From assembly GCA_011800805.1 (NCBI GenBank), contig MPNW01000016.1:108435-172434 (forward strand): a stretch of 64,000 nucleotides of DNA, read 5' to 3'. The notes below the pieces were generated by a model. It worked only from the letters and a program-made list of their open reading frames with translations, was not told the origin of the DNA and did no database searches. This document shows positions 46,436-57,545 of the stretch, one piece after another; position 1 is the stretch's first letter, and each line of letters opens with the position of its first letter. The position numbers and the translations under genes are program-made. The DNA comes from Hirudo medicinalis (Eukaryota; Annelida; Clitellata; Hirudinida; Hirudinidae).

Positions 46436-49400
46436 ATGAGCCTGCATTATACTACACTATTCTTCACATTCCTCCTCGTGCTACCTTCTAACTGCAACAA
46501 GAAGCCAGGTAAATTGTTTGTAGAAATAAGCCGTATTAATTGCATCAGTCGGATAATATTTCGGAATGTTAAGGAATATTCATTGAATAAACAGCTATTA
46601 AGCTGACCAACATCCGACAATGAACGATTGTTATTATATCCGCTAAATGGTGGGGGTGTGATGGGAGTTTCCATTCATTGATTTAAGTTAATTGAACACA
46701 TAAGCGGCTTGTATAGTAGGTTTACTTGTTCTAATGAACAATTTATGTACATTCATGCTACCTAACCACGGATAGCCGCTTGGCCGCCTGTTCTGACGCA
46801 TTCACCTGAGGCTGAGATAGCTTTCAGGTCCGATGAGGACATCAGAATAAAATGCGTTGCTTCAGGGGACCCAACACCTTCGTTAGTTCATCGACTTCAA
46901 GAATATAGATCCCTGTCTTCGTAGTCGATGTTTCGTTGAGTGTTTCAGCATTTGTTTATTTTCGTTTTAGCTTATTTCGTTCACGTTGTTTTGCTGAATT
47001 CTTTGCATTTCTTTATTTTAAGAAGTCAGACTTGCTCCAAAAATTGCCGAACAGTCCAGGCGAGAACTTATTTTCAAAACAGGGGAAAGTGTAGAGCTCC
47101 GTTGTCGGGCATCCCCTCGATCAGTGTAAGAACTCGTCCCAACACATGCACTGCCCTCATTTTCTAATAAGTTGCTGCTTCCTGCTTGGCTTTATCTTCT
47201 CACTACCGCTGTCCCCTCTGTTCGAATTTCAAGAGCTTAACTTAATGCAAAGCTTGAAGCTTGCTGGGCCCTTTCATGATTTCTTGGAGGTTCTGCCGGT
47301 ATGATGCACTTTGTTTTTCATCATCTTGCGCACATTCCACAAATTCTTTGCAATAGTTAGATATTGTTACTTTTCAAAACAATCATTATTTTGCAATAAC
47401 GCTGGAGTGATTATGAATGTCAAATAGGCATGCAATTAGTGGTTACGATGTCTGTGTGATCAATTTCTGAAGGTAGATTAAGTTGACTTCTGCATGCACC
47501 TCTTTGAGGTTCCATTTAGACTTTTGTTATGCTTTGCATGTTGGTGTGGATTTTAAAATATTTCAGTTTTACACACCTTCTGCGCATTCACGTTTAATTT
47601 TATAACGATTCTTTAAACAAGCATCAGCTTCATCGCTGTATATTTTTAGATATTACTGGAAGCGGGATGGTTCTATTCTTGATGTCAATGGTTTGGATAT
47701 CAAGCAAATACCTGAGGAGGGTACTTTGGTTATCCAGAATCCACAGCTTCATCACAGTGGCGTGTATCAGTGCTTTGCGAAAAATGAATTCGGAACAGCT
47801 CTCAGCATCAAAACTATTCTTAGAAAAGCAGGTAACACTCAAGTTCCGATTTAAGTTACCATCCTCACATTTATTTAGAGTGGATAAAAAGTAAATCGAA
47901 ATATAAAAGTAACCGCTTTCAAATCCACAATATTTTTTTGCTCGACATTAAAAATAACTAAATGAATTCATAAACCAATAAAATTTTATTTCTTCGAGAA
48001 TTGGAGTCTTTTCCAACGCTACACAGAGGTCCTGAAATCCACAGACCTCAGGTTGGAAAGCCGTTGGTTCTGAGGTGCAGTCCCCCGAGAAGTTACCCTG
48101 CAGCCACTGTTTATTGGGGAGAGAATAAAAATCAATCAAAACTCATGCCCATCATAAACGATGCGAGAGTCTCGCTAGATTTCAAAGGCAAGCTAAATTA
48201 TCATTAATTACCGGGTTTTGTTTTTGTGACCAATAACAGGTTGAAACTACATCCGTCTGCTCATTTGACGATTGCAAGATGGAGTCGTCCGTTGCCGTCA
48301 CCAGCAATATTGTTATTGAATGTAACGGGACAGATGCCCGAACTAAATGTATTGATTTAATTAATGGCAGAATAAACGCATTTCCATCGATGAAAGTTGA
48401 ACCGTGTTATTGATTGAATAAAATATTTGCTTGCTATTATTATCATCAACATCGTCATCATCATCGTCATCATCATCATCATTGTCATTACTCGTTAATG
48501 TCCATACAAACTTCTCATCGAAAACGTGGTCGAGTTTCTTTGAACCATTTCAGGGATTGTTTTGATCTGTTTGTGGCGATAATATAAAATAACATCTTTA
48601 TTCGATGATGCAAAGCACATGTTGCAGAAGGTGTTGAGCATTCGATTCACTCTGGCAATTATTCACCGCTACTTTCTCTCTGATGAGTGAGGCTAAGAAT
48701 TGCGGATTTTTGTTGGCAATTGGTGCTCAACACTTCGTCTAGGAAGGAGTTCGTGATTATTTGGTTAAACATTTTTAAGGGACTTTGTTCATTCAAACAC
48801 ATCTATCATCATGTTCTTTGATGTTTCCATCCTTTCATTCAAACTTCCGACGTGACCGTTTGTGGTGTTAACATCGCACATTCTCACTCGAGACATTGAA
48901 TGCTTCCTCAAATACATTCGACGGGCGTACTTTCAAATAGCGAATGTATTTATATTCAATATTCTATTCGAATTCTCGTCGAGCCGGTCCAAGTAGATGC
49001 TACAGGCCTTGCACACAGACGAGTTCATTCTGTAAACAACCCTATTTCTGGATGAGCGGCTTATTGACTTACTGCAGAATTATTTTAATCAACAACAACT
49101 TTTAATGCTGAATTACTTCAACAACCACCTCAGAACGAACGTTTAACTTCCAAATTCATTTCATTCGCAGGCAATCTGTATTTTGCTAATGTGGAATTAG
49201 AAGATGCTAGGGGAGGCGTCTTGTACGTGTGTGTGGCTCACAACATGGCCTTGAGGATCATGGTCCAGGGTGATGATCAGAAAGTAATCCCTGACCCCGT
49301 CCTAGGTGAGTGTCTACTCTGAATACCATTACCCAGGTCTAATTGTGTCACGTCTGTGTGCGCGAGTACTTCATGCACCATTTGCAAGTACTTTTCGAGG

Positions 49401-50370
49401 TAGGCAGGCGGCCGGCTTCATTATTAAAGATATTTACCGAAATATTTGGCCCTCATAAGTCAGGTCGTTGCAATTATCCACTGACTTGCTGCGTTGCACG
49501 GTAAATGTCAAATATCATCGTGTGTAAACTTCAAACAGGTAATAGTTGGTGCGCATTTTTAAATATCGACCGAATGCCAACCTTCTGCTGTACGTGAATG
49601 GTTATGAATGGTTATTCTTGTGGGAGAGATGTTGATTGAGAGTGCACTTGTAATTCATTGAAGTTATTGATAAGCTGATGTCCAGGTCTGATATCGATTT
49701 TTAAAATCACGCGTCCTTCCTATCTTTCGTAGTTATCCTAGTCTCCAATGTCTCCAATGTCTCCAATGTCTCCAATGTCTCCACTGTTTAAGTCTGTTTA
49801 TTAGCATGTTGACGATATTAACGATATTTGATCTTTGACACTTTTTGATTGTTTGATACCTTGTTGCAAACATGCGATAATTTATGAACATTTATGACCT
49901 TTAAATTATTCGGTGTTTGCAGCCCAACCATCCCGTGCATTCCATGTCTGCTGACCACAATTTCGATGATGTATGGATGGTGCTTCGTCAACTTCAATAC
50001 ATTTAATTACCGACTTGTGGAGCATGAATGACATTATGAAGCTTTGATGCTTCGACCTTGTTAGCTGCTTTTTAAGGTTTTTCCTCTCACGCGATATTTG
50101 AGGCTAAAATAAAAGTTAATCATGCTCATTTAGCGGGATAATTTGAGGGGATCCGCCTTAAGGTTCAATTCATAAATCGTCGAAAATAATTAGCATGACC
50201 GATGTGATTCATCAACCATTTAGCATTTAATGAATTAGCATCTTTTGGATGCGTGCGAGAGTTGCTTGAATTTATTCAATCACATTAAAATAATAGTTTG
50301 TAATAATATTATTAATCATTGAATCACATTTAATAATAATAATAATAATAATAATAACAATAACAACAAC

Positions 50371-50405
<35 letters not shown>

Positions 50406-50427
50406 TAACAATAAAAATAATAATAAC

Positions 50428-50480
<53 letters not shown>

Positions 50481-50496
50481 TAAAAATAATAATAAC

Positions 50497-50531
<35 letters not shown>

Positions 50532-50571
50532 TAAAAATAATAATAACANTAATAACAATAACAACAACAAC

Positions 50572-50648
<77 letters not shown>

Positions 50649-52345
50649 CAATAATAATAATAATAATAACAACAACAACCACAATAATAATAATAATAAT
50701 ACAGGCATTCTTCAAGTGGAGCTTCCCCGATTGATGTGGTCCTCGCCAACGAACGATGTTGCTGTCAGAGGGACAACGAAAAGGATGAAATGCATCTTCT
50801 CAGGATTGTCAGTTTACAGTTAAATCATTTTTGTTTTCCGCTTCGCTGCTCAACTCTTTTTTTTGTCCAAAGCCCAACACCCGTTGTCACCTGGGTGAGG
50901 CTGGATGGCCCGATGCCCCCGAACGTTGTTTTCGACAGTTTTGGCCAAGAGTTGCAAATCATGAACGTATCGTATTCGGACGGAGGAAGGTATCAGTGTC
51001 GAGCCACGAACGTCGAAAAGTCCCAACCGGTCACCGAGAACTTCTCCTTGGTTGTTGAATGTCGGTATCATCGATACCAACATCACCATTGATGTTCATT
51101 TCGAAATCGTCTTCGTCCTTAAAGTTTTATTCACTCCTTTCAATAACAGCTCCTCCTTATTGGAGGAACAACAAACCACCCGAGGATGTCAACACTTCCG
51201 AAGAAGAAGATGCCGAGTTCCACTGCAGGTCCGATGGCCTCCCCAAACCGTTGATCGAGTGGTTCATCGATGGGGTGCCTATTGATGGTGAGGTGATGAT
51301 GACAATGGTGATGATGATGGTTATTGAGGGTTGTGCCTATTTCGTTGAATCCGCCATGAAATAGCAGGTATCTACAACTAATCTGCCATTATTCATTTGA
51401 CTGATTATTCTTCGATATCAAAATATTTACTTATCTTACAACATCCTCACTCAATGTGACATGATTTTGCTGGTTTAAAGAGTTGACTTTGAAGTAAACT
51501 TCCAAATGACAATGTTTCTTGGTTAATTTGTGGTGGCGCCTTTGTAATTCCGTCTGTGGAGTTTTTAACATCTAAAGTAATTTTTGTTCTCAAGGCCATT
51601 GATAATGATGCTTTGAATTGATATAATTACATTGTGATTAACGGAGGATGGATAATTGATAAGAAATAATTAAGTAAAGACCTTTCATAATCATTTAAAA
51701 TGTTTTTGATTGTTTCAGAACTACCAAGCAACCCTCGAAGGAGACATTCGGGATACACTCTCACTTACAAGAACGTGTCCAAGTCCGACTCTCAAGTCAT
51801 TCAGTGCAACGTCAGCAACCCCCACGGATACATTTTTGCAAATGCTTTTCTGAAAATCGTCGGTAAATAGATTTCAAATCCTGAATTTATGATGCACTTT
51901 AAATTATAATAAAAGCTTATTTAATGTACGAATAATTTCAAAGTAACAATCAAATTATTCCTCAGCCGAACCCCCTTCCTTCCTGGTTCCCCCTGCAAAG
52001 ATAACAAAAGTGGCTCAAGGCAGCGATGCACTCATCAGATGCAAGTCCTACGGAGCTCCAAAACCCGGGATTATTTGGCAGGTGGGACCAGAACTTCACG
52101 ACGTCATGGATTTCGATGAAGACGACAGATTTGACATCCTCGAAAATGGAGATCTCTCAATAAAGGTACCTCGGTTTATTGTGGTCTTTAGTTTTATTTA
52201 TCTATTTCATTAAAGTCCGTTGCATGACTAAGATGATTTGGACTTGTTGGTTTGTGTTAAAAATTGTAACGAAATAAGAAGTATTTGATATTTAATAATA
52301 GGTGTAACGGTTAAATTATAAAAAATAATAGTAATGATAATAATG

Positions 52346-52381
<36 letters not shown>

Positions 52382-55300
52382 GTAATAGTAATAGTAGTAA
52401 TAATAATAATAATATTAAAGAAAGGTAACTGATTAAATTATGCCGCTTTTTGCAAATCCATCTGAAAATGAGGTCCACACTCGCTGGATTGCTAAGCATG
52501 GAACTCATCTCAGATAGATATGTTTGGAGTCTTATTTCTTCCCTCAGGACTGACTGGGCCTCATTCCATGAGGAAATGCCGGACATTTTCATCCTCCTGA
52601 GGACATACATGGCATTTTCTGTCTGGATGACGCTTTAAGAGAAACAGGTGTTGATTCAGAGCATTTTCCAATACGGAGTTTTGAGATTAAAATCTCCTTC
52701 CTCCTTGAAGCACATTGGAACTTGCTCTTTGTTGACACGAGTTTCTCTATGGTCTTGTAGTGTTGGCTTCGTGGGTCAGCCACTTTTGGATGATGTTGCG
52801 GATACCAGCGCAGGTATCCAGCAGTCTCTCTGTTCCCTGGTAGTGGTGGTTTTTGCTAATGTATCAGCTTTCTCATTGCCAGGGATTCCAACGTGGGCAG
52901 GGACCCAGACGAGTATGACCTTTCTTATATATCTGAAATTATATTAAGAGTTTTCTTGATCTCTCAGTCAATGTGATTGTCCTCAATGGCTGCTAGTTCG
53001 ATAGAACTTATGCAGCTGTGACTGAGGCTTATGTTCACGTTTTTCGTCGGGATGTATATCCCGATTCCTGCCTTGTTGTCCGTATAACAAAGGAGACTTC
53101 CCTGGATATCCTCTATCATCTCTCTTGCTACCAGCATCCTCAGAGGGTTGTCAGCTGCAAAGGAGAGATTCGAGGTGTTGATCATCCGTTTCCTCAGTCT
53201 CCAAAGAGCATTTGTGGGAGTTTCCTCTTTGACATTTCCTAGAAGGTCTGCCGGAAGGAGGGACTTTCTCGTATGGGGTGGTCTCATCTCGTTTCTTCAT
53301 TTTGAAGTGGAGCCTAGCTTGAGACTTGGACTTCCTGCCATCTGAAATGAAATATTTAGTTTTAACAGGTTCATTTTTAATGGCAATAGACCTTAGGGCG
53401 TGGTTTGCCATGAGCTTCTTACGACGTAGGTCGAGAGAAAGCTCACCGCATTCCACTTGCAGACTTGAGGCACTCGTTCATTCCCTTCATCCTTCATGCC
53501 ACCACAACAGATCTTAAGCGCTTGATACTGAAGCTTGTCGTATGTGTCTATGATCTATTTGTACCCCAGGTCTATCACCTCACAGCCATAGTCAAGGACG
53601 GAGCGGATGGTGGCTATGTAGACTTGTAGCAGATTGGACTTGCTGGCACCCCAAGATCTTTAGTTTTATTTTCACTGACACCTTTTATTACCTCATCGCA
53701 GGCAGTAGAAAAAAAAGATTCAGGAACTTACAATTGCTACTTGGAGAACAAGTTTGGAACAAATGCGTCAAGTGGAGAACTCGTTGTAACAGGTTATACA
53801 TAGTATTAATAATAGTATTATGAATTGTTGTTCATTTAAAATGAATAACATCGTTATATTAATCAATTGAATTATTACGTAATTCTTCTTATTTGATTTT
53901 TTAATGTTCTTCTTGATTTGAATTTTTCATATTTTTCTTTTGTTGTCTTCAGAAAGAACGATCATGTCAAAGAGACTTGAAAACCAGACTGCAAGGGCGG
54001 GTAATGATGTGGCGCTGGAATGTGACGCAATCACCGATCCTGGTGAAGTGGAGCATCTGACAATAGAATGGAGACAATATGGACTTCCCATAACATCAGA
54101 ATCAAATCCAAGATATCTTCTCCAAAACAGCAACAGGATTCTGTTGATCAAAAACTCGACTGCATCCGATTCAGGAATGTTCAAATGTTTGGCTTCTAAC
54201 AACGTAGACGGCGATGAGACCGATGCCACACTGCTCGTTAAAGGTGAACTAACGAATTAATTAAATTGTCAACGAATATTGAGAAATTAATTATTCACGA
54301 AAAGATTTTCTTAAAACGTTTAAATTAAAAATTTAAAAGATGTTCCTGAAGCTCCATTTAATTTGATGGTGACAAAATGTGAAACTGGTAATGCTGTTAT
54401 AAAGTGGACACCAGGAGCTGACAACAATGATCCCATTACAAACTTTGTTGCTTATTACAACACCTCCATGGATGAACCAGGTGACTGCCTCAATTTCAAT
54501 TATACAAATTTCAATGTTGCTGCAATTATCTCCAGTATCTTTTATTTGGAATCATTTTACATAGGGACGTACCATGAGGCTTGCCATTCTAAGGCTCATT
54601 TGGAGAGATGCATCGTTGATCTGAGGCCGTGGTCCAATTTCACTTTCCACGTTGTTTCCAAAAACTCGGTGGGATTCAGTGAAAGAAGTGACTTTTCAAC
54701 GCAGCATTGCACCACAAGACCGACAACCCCCTACAGACATCCAAACAAAGTCTGCACGGTGTCCAGAAATCCAAACTCTTTGGTTATCGTATGGGAAGTA
54801 AGAATGCTTTGCTTGTCATTTGAATTGATTTAAGTACATTTTTTTTAACAAAATCTATTTTAAAAGCCCATGTTGAGGACGGAACACAACGGGGAAGGAT
54901 TCCACTACCTGGTGTCTTACAGGCGTCGAGATGCTGATTATGACAACCAAGAGAATGGAAGAACCTTCTTCTCCAGAGAGAAAGTTGCAGACTGGAGACA
55001 GAGTGAGTTGGTCATCGAAGGCCAGCCAACTTACAAGGAATACATTATTTACGTTCAAGCCGTTAACGACATCGGTCCGGCCCCAGGCTCTCCGAAAGAA
55101 ATCATTGGATTTTCAAGTGAAGATTGTAAGTAACTTCTGAATTAAGTGATAAATTAATTTGGAAGCTTCTCTGGTTATTTTCATTTACATTCTTTTATTT
55201 GAAATCTAAAGAACATGAACATTGCAATAATAAATAATTACACACGGATTGCATGTTTTCTCAGCTCCTACCGAGACTCCAACTGAATTCAGGATTCTCG

Positions 55301-57545
55301 AGGAAACTCTGAACAGCACGAGCGTTGTTTTTATGTGGAAGGGAGTTGATACGAACCCTGAGAAGATCCGTGGATACTTTACAGGCTACGAGGTACAGTG
55401 GAGTCTTGCTACATAAAATTGCTTGGCAATGAATGCTTAAATCTACAAGAGAGGTCAAATGAACAAATGTTCTTCACTTGTCTTTCAAAGGTGAGGTTCT
55501 GGAAGTCCGACGATCCTTCGACAGTTCGGACCGAGCGGCTCATTTTACAGGAATGGACGCCGTGCCATAACGTCGACGCGAAAAACAGAGTGACTAGGAT
55601 GTCGAGACAGTCGCCCGACGAGTTGCACGAAGTGGTGACGAACGTCTTGTGGCCGTATTCGTCCATTACCGCCGGAGTTGTTGTGCTCAACGGTGCAAAG
55701 TCCTCCGATTTGAGTGATGTCGTTCACTTTGAGACTCCAGAAGGATGTAATTCCACTCCAAATATTTATTTATTAGCCGATTATTAACAATATTTGTTAA
55801 ATAGTTCTGAGGTTTTGTGTTTTTTAGTTCCTGGCATGGTTCCTATGTTCTGGGTGTCAGAGAGAGGTTCTCATCACTTGAGGGTCTCATGGGAGCCTCC
55901 TTATGAAATCAATGGACTTCTCGACGGCTATTTGATTGAATATCGAGAAAAAGGTAATTAATCACTACCTAATTATGTTATAATTATTTATCATTATATA
56001 AATCAAGTAATAAATCGAGTAAAAGCTTACAGTAGACAACGGATCTTTACAGATGCATCGGACTCCTTCAAGACGATCGTAAGCGACCCACTTCAGAGGT
56101 ACAAGAAGCTGCATGACCTGAAGAGCAGCACCGAATATTTCGTTTCCATCTTGGCAATCACAGGCGCTGGAAGGGGTAAAGAGCCAAACGTCATCAGCAG
56201 CTTCACTGTCCCTGAGCAGAGTAAATTATAATTTAAACATAAAATTATCGATCATTAATCGGAGAGGAATTAATTCTGCGGACGTGATTTTCCAGTCCCC
56301 GATCGTCCAATTATCGGTCCCGTAGAATCTGGATTCGACTTTGTAAATGTTTCGTGGTCATCTGGAAAAAATCCACGAAATCCTGGCCGGTCGTACGTGG
56401 TGGAGTATCAAAAGGAAGGTGAAGACTTCAAATTAAGATTAAATTGTAGATTTTGGATAATTAAAGATATATATATATATATATATTGGTTGTAGTTCAA
56501 TGCTCAAAACTGTTTAAATGATGAAACTTTGTGGCTTGTAACAATTAAGAATTTATCGTTTAAGCAATCCTGAACAGTTTTAATCGATCATGATGATGAT
56601 GATGAACTAAAATCCATAACTAGAAAGATCAAATATAATGAGTTTCAATTATTTCCTTAAATTTTAGGAGAAACAGTTTGGTCAGAGACACCCGTGGAGG
56701 AAGAACACAACTGGTACAACGTGTCAGATTTGGAACACGGGGCTCGATATTTGTTCAAGGTTGTTGCTTTTGGAAAGAACGGAGACTCCATGAAGTCGGA
56801 AGAGATAGATTATGTAGTTGGAGTTAAACCTGACTTACAGAGCAATGGTTAGAATGATTGGCTAACTATTAATTACTGATTTGCAATTAATTATGTGATA
56901 AATACTTAATTATTGGTGCTTTTAATTTTTATCATGTTCACAGAGTCTGTTCGCAGAGGTTCAGCTCTTCATTATTGGTTGATTCCTCTCATTGCCGTCT
57001 TAATACTTCTGTTCATCCTGTTGCTTCTCCTATTGATGTTTAGAAACAGGGGTGGTTCTTACGACGGTGAATTTGAAAACCATTGCTGTTCGTTGTTGTA
57101 ATTAAATAGTATCGTATTCGTTGCTCTTGATATTGAAATAAGTTTAATATCATTTCAGTCATAACATTTCTATTATCAAAATTGGTTAAAATTGCAGTTC
57201 ACGAGAAGGAAAAATTGAATGGTGTAAAGTTTGATGAAGAAGCAACATTCGATGAATTCTTCAAATCGTTAGTCGACCATCTTTTAGCAGAATTTGTTCG
57301 TAGCATGAACACGTTCTACACATACATTCTACACACACGAACGTATTTTCTCCAGAGAGAATTCAACTTTCAAAAGTCGACAGGGTTCTCTCGAAAGTTC
57401 TCACAAATCGACCGACGAGGAGGAGGGTACGGACAGTTTGGGTGCCTACGAGGACGTCGATCCCATGAAGTTCAACGATGACGGGTCATTTGTCGATCAA
57501 GCCACCTTGAACAGCAAGCCCACCCATGACTACCAAAAGTTATAA
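46436..57545 (+). CDS. L1CAM/neuroglian-family cell adhesion molecule (6 Ig, 5 FN3, TM)
   Basis: Neural adhesion and axon-guidance receptors of the L1 family act at the cell surface. Exons: 46436-46508, one of 46776-46881 or 47023-47125, 47650-47831, 47999-48187, 49171-49305, 50705-50807, 50873-51060, 51150-51287, 51719-51862, 51966-52165, 53702-53792, 53953-54243, 54340-54480, 54565-54797, 54867-55125, 55265-55392, 55491-55746, 55828-55953, 56053-56220, 56296-56418, 56668-56847, 56944-57066, 57198-57267, 57356-57545. With the first alternative exon this is 3837 nt, 1278 aa, the usual L1 length. Signal peptide residues 1-21; Ig1 25-120, Ig2 to 228, Ig3 to 325, Ig4 to 419, Ig5 to 516, Ig6 to 613; FN3 1-5 to 1151; TM about 1162-1183. 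L1 hallmarks are PPVLTHSP, WKRDGSI, GNLYFANV and RNRGGSYD next to the membrane. The tail has FNDDGSFVDQA where FNEDGSFIGQY is expected. One intron is GC-AG. Unlike leech tractin, no PG/YG repeats are seen. Confidence 0.92.
46776..46881 (+). other. Alternative exon 2a of the L1-family gene (N-terminal half of Ig1)
   Basis: This 106-nt exon enters in phase 1 and leaves in phase 2. It encodes PPVLTHSPEAEIAFRSDEDI and then RIKCVASGDPTPS, including the first Ig cysteine. It splices to the shared exon at 47650 to give SYYWKRDG. It closely matches the start of vertebrate L1CAM Ig1. The acceptor (ggatag) has a weak pyrimidine tract and the donor is GTTAGT. Confidence 0.8.
47023..47125 (+). other. Alternative exon 2b of the L1-family gene (N-terminal half of Ig1)
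   Basis: This 103-nt exon has the same phases (1 in, 2 out). It encodes EVRLAPKIAEQSRRELIFKT and then GESVELRCRASPRSV, aligning along its length with exon 2a including the cysteine. It has a strong pyrimidine-rich acceptor (tttattttaag) and the donor GTGTAAGA offset by two bases (GT|GTAAGA). Joining 2a to 2b would shift the frame, so only one can be used per productive mRNA. Confidence 0.8.
48442..48493. repeat. ATC/GTC-type microsatellite
   Basis: Imperfect (ATC)n run in the large intron between exons 4 and 5 of the L1-family gene. Confidence 0.8.
49741..49784. repeat. 9-bp tandem repeat GTCTCCAAT, about 5 copies
   Basis: Five consecutive GTCTCCAAT units, the last slightly changed, in an intron of the L1-family gene. 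Confidence 0.95.
50331..50700. repeat. Long AAT/AAC microsatellite abutting a splice acceptor
   Basis: About 370 bp of AAT triplets with AAC and AAA interruptions, including one undetermined base (N at 50549), and an internal higher-order repeat of the AACAATAAAAATAATAATAA block. It ends directly at the acag of exon 6 of the L1-family gene. Reading frames through it are artefacts. Confidence 0.95.
52317..52417. repeat. AAT/AGT microsatellite, possible LINE 3' tail
   Basis: A run of AAT and AGT triplets directly left of the antisense LINE fragment. In the LINE orientation it follows the 3' end, as the simple-repeat tails of many non-LTR elements do. Confidence 0.7.
52440..53690 (-). mobile_element. 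I/Jockey-like non-LTR retrotransposon 3' fragment with RNase H
   Basis: It lies antisense inside the intron between exons 10 and 11 of the L1-family gene. On the minus strand, right to left, it reads LLQVYIATIRSVLDYGCEV, then DKLQYQALKICCGGMKDE, then LSLDLRRKKLMANHALRSI (end of the reverse transcriptase). Next come RNase H pieces, CYTDNKAGIGIYIP then ILVWVPAHVGIPGNEKADTL, and a C-terminal RRKEILISKLRIGK. Stops and frameshifts interrupt the frame and the 5' part is missing, so it is a dead, 5'-truncated copy. Its RNase H domain places it outside the CR1/L2 group of the element at 4985-6262. Confidence 0.85.

Noticed and set aside
50272..50749. Three overlapping minus-strand frames of 130-147 aa (Leu, Ile or Tyr runs)
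   Set aside because: Same cause: a long AAT/AAC array. They are antisense to a real exon and include an undetermined base.
52648..53517. Several plus-strand ORFs in the L1-family gene intron
   Set aside because: The minus strand reads as reverse transcriptase and RNase H, and the plus frames match nothing.
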